Both the position numbers and the translations under genes were made by a program. From Virgibacillus phasianinus (GTDB lineage: Bacteria > Bacillota > Bacilli > Bacillales > Amphibacillaceae), in assembly GCF_002216775.1 (NCBI RefSeq), contig NZ_CP022315.1, positions 1,674,001 to 1,738,000 of the forward strand: DNA of 64,000 nucleotides, given 5' to 3'. Shown here piece by piece: positions 54,256-63,205 of this stretch. Under the pieces are notes generated by a model. The model searched no databases, was not told the DNA's origin, and saw nothing but the letters and a program-made list of their open reading frames with translations. How positions within the stretch are numbered: position 1 is the stretch's first letter; each line of letters starts with the position of its first letter.

Positions 54256-55872
54256 ATGAAAAAAGCACTCACATTATTTTTAACTGCTGTTTTTGCAATT
54301 TTTGTGTTGTCAGCTTGTCAGAATGATGATGAAGATAAAGAATCATCAAAAGCTGCAAGTGTTGAAGTGAATAAGGAAGGCTTTCCAATTGTTGATAAGG
54401 AAATAGGGCTGTCCATGATGGCACCTGGTACCGGGATGGAAGAGTGGAAAAACATGCCTACATTAAAGAAATATGCAGACATGACTAATATTACCTTTGA
54501 ATACGAAACACCACCACTAAGCGATTTTCAAACGAAATTGAATTTGGCATTCGCAAGTGGTGATATTTCCGATATTATCTTTGGTGCAGGAACAAATAAC
54601 CTGACTCCTGCCATGGAAGTAGACTACGGGCAGCAAGGTGTGCTATTGCCTTTAGAAGATTTGATAAAAGACTATGCACCAAATCTGCAAAAGCTGTTTG
54701 AGGAAAGACCAGAAGTGAAGAAGTCGATTACTACAGTTGATGGACATATTTATTCATTGCCAATGGTAAATGCGGAAACAGGAGGCACCTCAGCAAGCTG
54801 GTATACGGGGCCATTATGGTATAACGGTCAATGGCTTGATGCTTTAGGTGTAAAGGAATTGCCGAAAACAACTGAAGAATTTTATGAACTATTAAAACGA
54901 TTTAAGACAGAGGATCCGAATGGAAATGGTAAAGCAGACGAAATTCCATTACTTGACGTGAAAATGGATAGTTCTAGACCGTGGTTGCTAAGTGCATTTG
55001 GCATGAAAACATGGGGAATTGAAGAAAACGATGGAAAAGTACGTTATACACCTATCCAGCCGGAATATAAGGAATACTTAACATTCATGAATAAACTTTA
55101 TGAAGAAAAATTACTGGATCCAGAAACATTCTCACAATCTGATGAACAGAAAAAAGCAAAAGGTCAGGCAAATAGAGTAGGAGTATTCCCGGATTGGTTC
55201 TCCTTCTTTACTACTGGTGAAACAGAAGAAGAGGCAGTTAACAATCCTATGTTCTATCCATTGACTAGCCCTGTTTCAAAAGAACGAGTGGTACCACTGA
55301 ATCCAGGTATCCAGCGGGGAACTTTCTCTATTACAAAAAACAACCCGAATCCAGAAGCATCGATTCGCTGGGTTGATTATTTCTATTCAAAAGAAGGCTT
55401 TGTATTCTTGAATCAGGGACCTGAAGGGTATCTCTGGGAATGGAAGGACAAAGATGCAGGTACGAAGAAACAACTGGAAATACCAGAAGGCTTTGAGTCA
55501 TCTGAAGATTACCGTGGAACATTGACACCTGACTATGGAATTGCAACACCTGGGCTAAGAAGTCCGATAGAAGGATACGGAGAAAAGTCAGATTTTGAAA
55601 AATTCGTGAACGCAGAAACAGCGAAGAAAATCGATCCATTTGGGGAAGTTCCTTTTCCACTTGTATATTTAACTGCAGACGAACAAAAACAAATTAATGC
55701 AATTGAGGTTGACCTGCAATCCTATGTGAAGCAGATGGAGGCAAAATTCATTACTGGTGTTGAACCATTGTCAAACTGGGATACGTACATCGATACAATT
55801 AAACAAATGAATATTGAAAAGTATGTAGATGTTTATCAAAAAGCTTACGATCGCTGGGCAGAAAGTAAATAG
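54256..55872 (+). CDS. ABC importer substrate-binding lipoprotein, LplA type
   Basis: 538 residues. The lipoprotein signal ends LSAC with Cys ~21, then an acidic Asp/Glu-rich linker and the large solute-binding fold typical of LplA/YtcQ (EFYELLKRFKTEDPNGNG; ASIRWVDYFYSKEG). With exo-mannosidases directly downstream, mannose-containing oligosaccharides are the likely ligand (inference). AAGGGG precedes the ATG. A hairpin separates it from the GH38 genes. Confidence 0.9.
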   Translation: MKKALTLFLTAVFAIFVLSACQNDDEDKESSKAASVEVNKEGFPIVDKEIGLSMMAPGTGMEEWKNMPTLKKYADMTNITFEYETPPLSDFQTKLNLAFASGDISDIIFGAGTNNLTPAMEVDYGQQGVLLPLEDLIKDYAPNLQKLFEERPEVKKSITTVDGHIYSLPMVNAETGGTSASWYTGPLWYNGQWLDALGVKELPKTTEEFYELLKRFKTEDPNGNGKADEIPLLDVKMDSSRPWLLSAFGMKTWGIEENDGKVRYTPIQPEYKEYLTFMNKLYEEKLLDPETFSQSDEQKKAKGQANRVGVFPDWFSFFTTGETEEEAVNNPMFYPLTSPVSKERVVPLNPGIQRGTFSITKNNPNPEASIRWVDYFYSKEGFVFLNQGPEGYLWEWKDKDAGTKKQLEIPEGFESSEDYRGTLTPDYGIATPGLRSPIEGYGEKSDFEKFVNAETAKKIDPFGEVPFPLVYLTADEQKQINAIEVDLQSYVKQMEAKFITGVEPLSNWDTYIDTIKQMNIEKYVDVYQKAYDRWAESK

Positions 55873-55893
55873 AAATAAGAAATAATTAAATGT

Positions 55894-55936
55894 AATGGCT
55901 CGTATGCCCTTTGGGGAAATATTCATACGGGCCATT
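55894..55936 (+). terminator. Intra-operon hairpin after the binding-protein gene
   Basis: AATGGC-t-CGTATG pairs with CATACG-g-GCCATT. There is no T-run after it, so it more likely gives partial read-through or mRNA stabilisation, raising binding-protein output over the enzymes. Confidence 0.5.
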
Positions 55937-55973
55937 ATCAATATACATAGTGAAAGAAAAGGTGGCTGTTTAT

Positions 55974-58900
55974 ATGTTACTGACGGAAGAAAAAGCGCAG
56001 GCAAGAATCCGGGAGCTGGCCGGATACCGGTACAGGGATGCCGTTAATTTGTCTGAATGGCAATTTGCCGTTGATGAAAATGGTGAAGTGGGAACGCACC
56101 CTTCAAGGAATGGCGACAGTTCCGTGATAAAAATAGGTGAACGCTGGAGCGGAAGAGATTTATATGCGTGGTTATCTGCTGATGTTGCTATTCCGAAGAC
56201 TTGGCAGGACAAAAAGATTGTTGGATTATTTGATTTTGGCAACACGGGTGGCGGCAATAACTCAGGTTTTGAATCGCTGCTATTTGTAAATGGTGAACCC
56301 TATCAAGGCGTTGATTCCAATCATAAAGAAGTATTCCTATCTGGTGATCAGGCTGGACATACCCTTGCCTTTGACTTCAGGCTCTGGACAGGTCTGGAAG
56401 GTGGCGGGAAGCCAGCCGTCCAGGAATATAAATTGGAGTATGCGCAGCTTGCCTGGCTGGATGAACGGGTTGACAATTTTTATTATGACGCAAAAGCGGT
56501 GATCGAAACCGTGCTTGTTTTACATGAAAATCAGCCGGAGCGACATACACTACTGCGCGTGTTAAACCATGCCCTGAATCTGCTGAACTGGTTGAATCCA
56601 GGTTCAAAAGATTTTTATGAATCGGTCTATCAGGCCCATCATTATTTGGATGACGAGTTAAACAGGATGGAGAAAAATAATGATATTACCTTTCATTGTA
56701 TCGGGCATACCCATATTGATGTTGCCTGGTTATGGCGGTTAAAGCATACCCGCGAGAAATCTGCCAGGTCGTTTTCTACGGTATTACGCCTGATGGAGCA
56801 ATATCCGGAATATATTTTCATGCAAGGACAACCGCAATTATATGAATATATCAAAGAAGATTATCCGGAAATCTATCAAAAGATGAAAGAAAAAATTACC
56901 GACGGCCGCTGGGAAACAGATGGCGGGATGTGGCTAGAGGCCGATTGTAATATCCCATCCGGTGAGTCACTCGTTCGTCAATTATTGCTTGGAACTAATT
57001 TTCTTCGTGATGAGTTTAATGCAGAAAGTAAATATTTATGGCTCCCTGATGTATTTGGCTACAGCTGGGCATTGCCGCAGATTTTAAAGAAATCAGGCAT
57101 GGAAACGTTCATGACGACAAAAATCAGCTGGAGCCAGTATAACCGGATGCCGCACGATACCTTTAAGTGGCGCGGTATTGATGGCAGTGAAATTTTGACT
57201 CACTTTATTACCACAACAGAACCATGGCCGGAATCACGCTATTATACATACAACGGTTTTATGACACCACAGGTCGTGCAGGAATCATGGGAGGCCTATA
57301 AAGATAAAAATATCAATCAGGATCTGCTGCTTTCCTACGGTTATGGAGATGGCGGCGGCGGGGTGAATCGCGAAATGCTTGAAATGCGCCGGCGAATTGA
57401 TAAGATGCCAGGTTTGCCCAACGCAAAACCTTCTACTTCAACGACTTATTTTAATAATCTGCACAAAACAATCGAGGAAACAAATGAATACGTTCACACT
57501 TGGGATGGCGAGCTGTATTTGGAATTTCACCGTGGCACTTATACAAGCCAAGCCTATATGAAACGGATGAACCGGAAACTGGAATTCCTTTACCGGGAAA
57601 GTGAGTGGCTTAGTGTGCTCAGCGGTATCGGTCAGAATTCGCTTGCCACGTACCCGCAAAAGGAATTGACCAGTGGCTGGAAAACAATCCTGCGCAATCA
57701 GTTTCATGATATCATTCCTGGTTCCTCGATTAAGGAAGTCTATCAGGATGCCAAATTAGAATACGAGGAAGCAGAGCAACTAGCGGTAAACGTGTGGGAA
57801 AATGCTTCAAAATCAATCGTTCAAATGAAGGATGAACATACATGGACAATATTCAATTCTGCTCCATGGGAAAGAACAGACCTGATTGAGATACCAACTG
57901 AAGCCACAGAAGGAAAATGGGTGGATATTGATGGGCATGAACTGACCGCACAACAATCAGCTGATGGCTGGCTGGTGCAAGTGGAGAACCTTCCTTCGAT
58001 GGGTTACCTGAATATTTTGTTTAGCCCATCGGAATCAATCGATAATCAAAAAGATGAAGCTTTTATTTTTCATGATAACGGTGTAAAAACGCCTTTTTAT
58101 ACGATTAATTGGAATGATAACGGGCACCTTACGAGTATCTATGATCAGGAAAACAAGCGGGAGGTACTGGCAGACGGAGCCCATGGCAATGTGTTGCAAG
58201 TCTTTGAAGACAAGCCGCTGATGTTTGATGCCTGGGATATCGATATTTTCTATCAGCAGAAGATGGAAGAAGTCAGCGCATTAAAGTCTATTGAACTAGT
58301 AGAAAAGGGCAGCTTACAGGCGGTGATCCGATTTACCTGGAGCTATGGTGAGTCATTAATTGAACAGGACATGGTTGTATATACGAATAGTCGCAGAATT
58401 GACTTCAAAACAGAAATTGACTGGAAAGAACGGCAGCGATTGTTGAAGGCAGCTTTCCCAGTAGATATTCGTTCGACGGAAGCAACTTATGATATTCAGT
58501 TTGGAAATGTGAAACGGCCGACCCATTGGAACACGAGCTGGGATTATGCACGGTTTGAAAGTGTAGGCCATAAGTGGGCGGATCTTTCTGAAGGCGGGTA
58601 TGGCGTAAGTCTGCTGAATGATTGCAAGTATGGGTACGATATCAAGGATCATGTGATGCGCCTGTCTTTATTAAAATCACCAATCCATCCAGACCCGGAT
58701 GCTGATCTTGGGCATCACAGCTTCACGTACGCATTGTTGCCTCATCAAGGAAGCTGGAAAGAAGGAAATACAGAACGGGAAGCCTGGTCATTAAATAACG
58801 CACTTACACATCAGGAAGGAAGCAGCGCGCAAGGGAAACAATCGATGTTAACTTGTTCAGCAAGCAATCTCATGATTGATGCCGTTAAAAAGGCTGAATA

Positions 58901-59102
58901 CGATGACAGGATTGTAGTCAGAATGCATGAATTTGAAGGGAAGCGAATCGATGCTGAACTTAGCAGTGATTTAGGCATCCTATCCTGGCAGGAATGCGAT
59001 TTAATGGAACGACCACTTGCTGAGCAGGTAAAGAATGACATGATAAATTTTCAAATCAAACCGTATGAAATTAAAACATATTTAGTGGAATTCTCCATGT
59101 AG
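55974..59102 (+). CDS. GH38 alpha-mannosidase (long, cytosolic type)
   Basis: Removes alpha-linked mannose. About 1042 residues, no signal peptide. An N-terminal beta/helical region is followed by the catalytic domain with zinc ligands in HTHIDVAWLW (H247, D249) and nucleophile D359 in WLPDVFGYSWALPQIL, then the middle helical and C-terminal beta domains. It resembles the cytosolic MAN2C1-like branch. AAGGTGG lies 8 nt before the ATG at 55974; the frame reaches further up without a ribosome binding site. Followed closely by a second GH38 gene. Confidence 0.92.
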   Translation: MLLTEEKAQARIRELAGYRYRDAVNLSEWQFAVDENGEVGTHPSRNGDSSVIKIGERWSGRDLYAWLSADVAIPKTWQDKKIVGLFDFGNTGGGNNSGFESLLFVNGEPYQGVDSNHKEVFLSGDQAGHTLAFDFRLWTGLEGGGKPAVQEYKLEYAQLAWLDERVDNFYYDAKAVIETVLVLHENQPERHTLLRVLNHALNLLNWLNPGSKDFYESVYQAHHYLDDELNRMEKNNDITFHCIGHTHIDVAWLWRLKHTREKSARSFSTVLRLMEQYPEYIFMQGQPQLYEYIKEDYPEIYQKMKEKITDGRWETDGGMWLEADCNIPSGESLVRQLLLGTNFLRDEFNAESKYLWLPDVFGYSWALPQILKKSGMETFMTTKISWSQYNRMPHDTFKWRGIDGSEILTHFITTTEPWPESRYYTYNGFMTPQVVQESWEAYKDKNINQDLLLSYGYGDGGGGVNREMLEMRRRIDKMPGLPNAKPSTSTTYFNNLHKTIEETNEYVHTWDGELYLEFHRGTYTSQAYMKRMNRKLEFLYRESEWLSVLSGIGQNSLATYPQKELTSGWKTILRNQFHDIIPGSSIKEVYQDAKLEYEEAEQLAVNVWENASKSIVQMKDEHTWTIFNSAPWERTDLIEIPTEATEGKWVDIDGHELTAQQSADGWLVQVENLPSMGYLNILFSPSESIDNQKDEAFIFHDNGVKTPFYTINWNDNGHLTSIYDQENKREVLADGAHGNVLQVFEDKPLMFDAWDIDIFYQQKMEEVSALKSIELVEKGSLQAVIRFTWSYGESLIEQDMVVYTNSRRIDFKTEIDWKERQRLLKAAFPVDIRSTEATYDIQFGNVKRPTHWNTSWDYARFESVGHKWADLSEGGYGVSLLNDCKYGYDIKDHVMRLSLLKSPIHPDPDADLGHHSFTYALLPHQGSWKEGNTEREAWSLNNALTHQEGSSAQGKQSMLTCSASNLMIDAVKKAEYDDRIVVRMHEFEGKRIDAELSSDLGILSWQECDLMERPLAEQVKNDMINFQIKPYEIKTYLVEFSM

Positions 59103-59147
59103 AATCCCTTGAGAAGATTAGCAAACGAAAATTTTGGAGGTGCACTA

Positions 59148-61868
59148 GTGGAAGATAAAAAACAGATTCATATCATTTCCCACACCCACTGGGATCGGGA
59201 ATGGTATTTGCCATATGAAAAACATCATGTCCTGTTATCGAAGCTGATGGACAGGCTGCTTGACACATTGGAAAATAATCCTGACTTTAAGAGTTTCCAC
59301 CTTGATGGTCAAACGATAATATTGGATGATTACCTACAAATTCGCCCGGACCAAAGAGAAAAACTGCAAAAGTTTGTGGAAGAGGGCAGGCTTCATATTG
59401 GGCCCTGGTATATATTGCAGGATGAATTTTTGACAAGCAGTGAGGCGAATATCCGTAATCTGCAGTACGGGCTGAAAGACGCAGCCAAATGGGGCGGTGT
59501 TTCCAAAGTTGGCTATTTCCCGGATTCATTCGGGAATATTGGCCAGGCGCCGCAAATCCTGAGCCAGGCCGGGATAAACAATGCGGTCTTTGGCCGCGGC
59601 GTGAAGCCCACAGGATTTAATAATACCGTCAGTGAAACGGAAAATTATGAATCGCCCTATTCAGAAATGGTGTGGCGCGCGCCAGATGGCTCGTCCGTAC
59701 TTGGTATCCTGTTTGCCAATTGGTATTGTAACGGAAATGAAGTGCCAACAGCCGAAAAAGAGGCGGAAAAGTACTGGGAGCAGCACATTGCATCGCTTGA
59801 AAAATACGCGGCATCACCACATATGCTGGCGATGAACGGCTGTGACCATCAACCCATTCAAACCGATTTGCCTGAAGCGATTCAAACCGCGGAAAGGCTA
59901 TATCCAGATATCGAATTTGTCCATTCGAATTTTAACGATTATCTGGAGAACCTAACAAGTACCCTACCGGAAAACTTAAAAGTAATCGATGGCGAGTTGC
60001 GCAGCCAGCAGACCGATGGCTGGGGCACGCTTGTCAATACAGCGTCAGCACGCGTCTATATCAAACAAATGAACCAGCATAATCAGGTGTTGCTTGAAAA
60101 GGTGGCCGAACCATTGTCCACATTCGCTTATTTAAACGGAATGGACTATCCCCATCATTTACTGGAATATGCATGGAAAACACTGATGCAAAATCACCCG
60201 CATGACAGCATTTGCGGCTGCAGTGTGGATGAAGTTCACCGCGAAATGGTGACAAGGTTTGAAAAGAGTAAACATGTTGCCGAAATGATCATCGATGAAA
60301 GTCTCGATTCGCTCTCAGGAAATGTGAATACAACTTGCTTTGAAAAATGGGGAGACGATGTTCTTCCATTCACCGTCTATAACACGACAGGATGGGAACG
60401 CAGCGGGGTTATGTCGATCACCCTTGATGTACGAAGGGACTACTTCGCTGAAGGAGTCAACAAGCAGGAGCTGAAAGGATTTCCTTTGGGTGAAAAAATA
60501 CTGGTTGATGAGAGCGGTTTGGCATATAACTGTACGGTGGAGGATCTCGGCATCGCGTTTGATTATGACCTGCCAGAGGAAAAATTCCGCCAGCCGTACA
60601 TGGCGAGAAGGGTCCGTCTTACTTTTGAAGCGGAGAACGTCCCGGCACTAGGCTATAAAACGTTTGCATGGGTAACGGCTCCATCCAAGGAAACACAGAA
60701 ACATTCGTTAATTACCAACGATAATGAAATGGCGAATGACCATCTGAACGTCAAGATTAATGAAAATGGTTCTTTAACTGTAACGGATAAAGCAAATGGG
60801 CGGGTTTTTGAAGAATTATGTGTGTATGAAGATACCGGCGATATCGGAAATGAGTATATGTATAAACAGCCAAATGGTGAAACAGCGCTTACGACAAAAG
60901 ATGTAGCTGCAAAAGTTAATTTTGTTGAGGACAGTCCGTTCCAAGCAGCCTATGAAATTATTCATGAGTGGGAAATCCCTGCCAGTGCGTCCGATTTACT
61001 GGAAAAAGAACAAAAGGAAGTCGTCTGGTTTACTGGCAGGCAATCAACACGTGCGGAGGAAAAGACCCCATTTACCATCAAAACTGTTGTCACATTGGAA
61101 AAGAACAGCAAGGGGCTGAAGGTGCGAACAACGTTCAATAACCAGGCCAAGGATCATCGCCTTCGTGCTTTATTTCCAACGGATATCCAAACAGATGTAC
61201 ATCATGCTGATTCCATATTTGAAGTGGCCAAACGGTCGAACGAACCAGCGGAGGAATGGACAAACCCGGATTTTTCGCAGCATCAGCAAGCGTTTGTTGA
61301 TGTAAGGGCCGACGCGGAAGGGCTAACAATTGCCAATCAGGGCTTAAATGAGTACGAAGTTTTGCGTGATGGCCGTAATACGATTGCAATTACCTTATTG
61401 CGTTCTGTTGGTGAACTGGGTGATTGGGGGCATTTTCCAACACCCGAAGCGCAATGTTTGGGGGAACACACCGTTTCCTTCTGCATCTTTCCAAATGGAG
61501 GGAAAGATGATGCTTCAACGGCTTACCAACGGGCCTACCAATACCAGGTGCCATGGTCAGTAAAACAAACTGCTGTCCATAATGGTGATCTGCCACCTGT
61601 TCATTCATTCGTTGAATGGAAAGCTAGCAATCTAGCATTTTCATCCATGAATGCAGCGGGGCATTCAGGCGATGTCATGCTTCGTTGGTTCAATATGGCG
61701 AATGAGGATGACTCACTTCAGGTAAAAGTCCCTAATCAACGGGCCTATGTAAGTAATGTCATTGAAGAGGTAAACGAACCGTTACAAATTGACGGCGAAG
61801 ACTATGTTGATGTTCCAGTTCAAAAACATGGAATCGTGACACTTGGATTCAGCAAGGAAAAGGAGTGA
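59148..61868 (+). CDS. GH38 alpha-mannosidase (MngB-like branch)
   Basis: 906 residues from the GTG at 59148, which has GGAGGTG 5 nt upstream; the frame extends to a TTG at 59109 without support. Zinc ligands are in SHTHWDREWY (H14, D16) and nucleophile D126 in GYFPDSFGNIGQAPQIL. It belongs to the shorter bacterial GH38 branch related to MngB and the streptococcal N-glycan mannosidase, distinct from the upstream copy, so the two probably split alpha-1,2/1,3/1,6 linkages. No signal peptide. Its stop overlaps the GTGA region of the next gene. Confidence 0.92.
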   Translation: MEDKKQIHIISHTHWDREWYLPYEKHHVLLSKLMDRLLDTLENNPDFKSFHLDGQTIILDDYLQIRPDQREKLQKFVEEGRLHIGPWYILQDEFLTSSEANIRNLQYGLKDAAKWGGVSKVGYFPDSFGNIGQAPQILSQAGINNAVFGRGVKPTGFNNTVSETENYESPYSEMVWRAPDGSSVLGILFANWYCNGNEVPTAEKEAEKYWEQHIASLEKYAASPHMLAMNGCDHQPIQTDLPEAIQTAERLYPDIEFVHSNFNDYLENLTSTLPENLKVIDGELRSQQTDGWGTLVNTASARVYIKQMNQHNQVLLEKVAEPLSTFAYLNGMDYPHHLLEYAWKTLMQNHPHDSICGCSVDEVHREMVTRFEKSKHVAEMIIDESLDSLSGNVNTTCFEKWGDDVLPFTVYNTTGWERSGVMSITLDVRRDYFAEGVNKQELKGFPLGEKILVDESGLAYNCTVEDLGIAFDYDLPEEKFRQPYMARRVRLTFEAENVPALGYKTFAWVTAPSKETQKHSLITNDNEMANDHLNVKINENGSLTVTDKANGRVFEELCVYEDTGDIGNEYMYKQPNGETALTTKDVAAKVNFVEDSPFQAAYEIIHEWEIPASASDLLEKEQKEVVWFTGRQSTRAEEKTPFTIKTVVTLEKNSKGLKVRTTFNNQAKDHRLRALFPTDIQTDVHHADSIFEVAKRSNEPAEEWTNPDFSQHQQAFVDVRADAEGLTIANQGLNEYEVLRDGRNTIAITLLRSVGELGDWGHFPTPEAQCLGEHTVSFCIFPNGGKDDASTAYQRAYQYQVPWSVKQTAVHNGDLPPVHSFVEWKASNLAFSSMNAAGHSGDVMLRWFNMANEDDSLQVKVPNQRAYVSNVIEEVNEPLQIDGEDYVDVPVQKHGIVTLGFSKEKE

Positions 61869-61873
61869 ACCCC

Positions 61874-63178
61874 GTGCAAGGACAATTACCAGTATCCATG
61901 AAAGCATTAATTGATGAAGTGAAAACAGTATTCCCGCACGATCAAAAGGTACAGGCACTTTTTGACAATTGTTTTTCCAACACGTATGAAACAACGATTC
62001 GACCACAGAATGATGGGACAACATTTGTGATTACTGGGGATATTCCGGCAATGTGGCTGCGCGATTCAGCAGCCCAGGTCCGTCCTTATTTGATGTTAGC
62101 TGAAGTTGACGCCGCGATGGCTGACCTGATTGAGGGTGTTATCAACAAACAGATATCCTTTATTAATCATGACCCATACGCCAATGCCTTTAACGAGGAA
62201 GCGAATGGCAAACGATATCACGACGATAAGACAGAGATGACACCGCTGCTTTGGGAGCGAAAATATGAAATCGATTCACTCTGCTATCCAATCCAGCTTG
62301 CTTATTTATTTTGGAAATCAACCGGAAGAACCTCGCACTTTAATAGGGAATTCCGTGAAGCTGTTGGAAAAATATTGGCGACGTGGAAAACTGAGCAAAA
62401 CCATGAGCAGGACTCCATCTATCGGTTTGAACGGGATAATTGCCCCGCCCAGGATACGTTGTCACATGAAGGGAAAGGGGCGCCTGTCGGGTATACTGGC
62501 ATGACCTGGAGCGGTTTCCGCCCGAGTGACGATGCCTGTCAATATGGCTACTTAATACCTGCCAATATGTTCGCGGTAGTTGTCTTACATCAATTAGGAG
62601 AAATTGCGGAAGACGTTCTTTTGGATGAGGAACTTGCGGAAACAGCACGTAATCTTGCGAAAGAAATTGATCAGGGAATCAAGGACTTTGGCATCGTTGA
62701 ACATCCGAAATATGGAACAATCTACGCCTACGAGACAGACGGACTTGGCAATTATAACCTGATGGATGATGCCAATGTTCCAAGCCTGCTGGCACTTCCA
62801 TATCTCGGTTATTGCCAGGCTGATGATCCAATCTATCAAAATACCAGAAAATTTATTTTGAGTGAAGAAAATCCTTATTACTATCAAGGAGCAGTAGCCA
62901 AAGGTGTTGGCAGCCCGCATACACCTGAACAGTATATTTGGCATATTTCCTTAGCCATTCAAGGCATGACCGCAATAACGGGTGAAGAAAAAGAGCAGGT
63001 GTTTGACCTTTTTAAACAGACAGATGCGGCCACAAACTTTATGCATGAAGGGTTCCATGTGGACAATCCGGCGAAATTTACGCGGTCATGGTTTTCCTGG
63101 GCGAACTCCATGTACAGTGAATTTTTATTAAGCAGGTGCGGCCGATTTGTCAAAGGAAGTCCGTTAGCAAGGCAGTAA
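61874..63178 (+). CDS. GH125 exo-alpha-1,6-mannosidase
   Basis: 434 residues, no signal peptide, metal-independent inverting alpha-1,6-mannosidase family. The family stretch GDIPAMWLRDSAAQVRPYL is near residues 57-75, and GMTWSGFRPSDDAC and the C-terminal FTRSWFSWANSMYSEF are conserved. GGAG at 61862 fits the GTG at 61874; a GTG at 61865 overlapping the previous stop is less likely. GH38 plus GH125 pairs are known in N-glycan-using streptococci and clostridia. Confidence 0.92.
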   Translation: MQGQLPVSMKALIDEVKTVFPHDQKVQALFDNCFSNTYETTIRPQNDGTTFVITGDIPAMWLRDSAAQVRPYLMLAEVDAAMADLIEGVINKQISFINHDPYANAFNEEANGKRYHDDKTEMTPLLWERKYEIDSLCYPIQLAYLFWKSTGRTSHFNREFREAVGKILATWKTEQNHEQDSIYRFERDNCPAQDTLSHEGKGAPVGYTGMTWSGFRPSDDACQYGYLIPANMFAVVVLHQLGEIAEDVLLDEELAETARNLAKEIDQGIKDFGIVEHPKYGTIYAYETDGLGNYNLMDDANVPSLLALPYLGYCQADDPIYQNTRKFILSEENPYYYQGAVAKGVGSPHTPEQYIWHISLAIQGMTAITGEEKEQVFDLFKQTDAATNFMHEGFHVDNPAKFTRSWFSWANSMYSEFLLSRCGRFVKGSPLARQ

Positions 63179-63205
63179 TAATGATTTAACAAGGAGTGTA
63201 AAAAA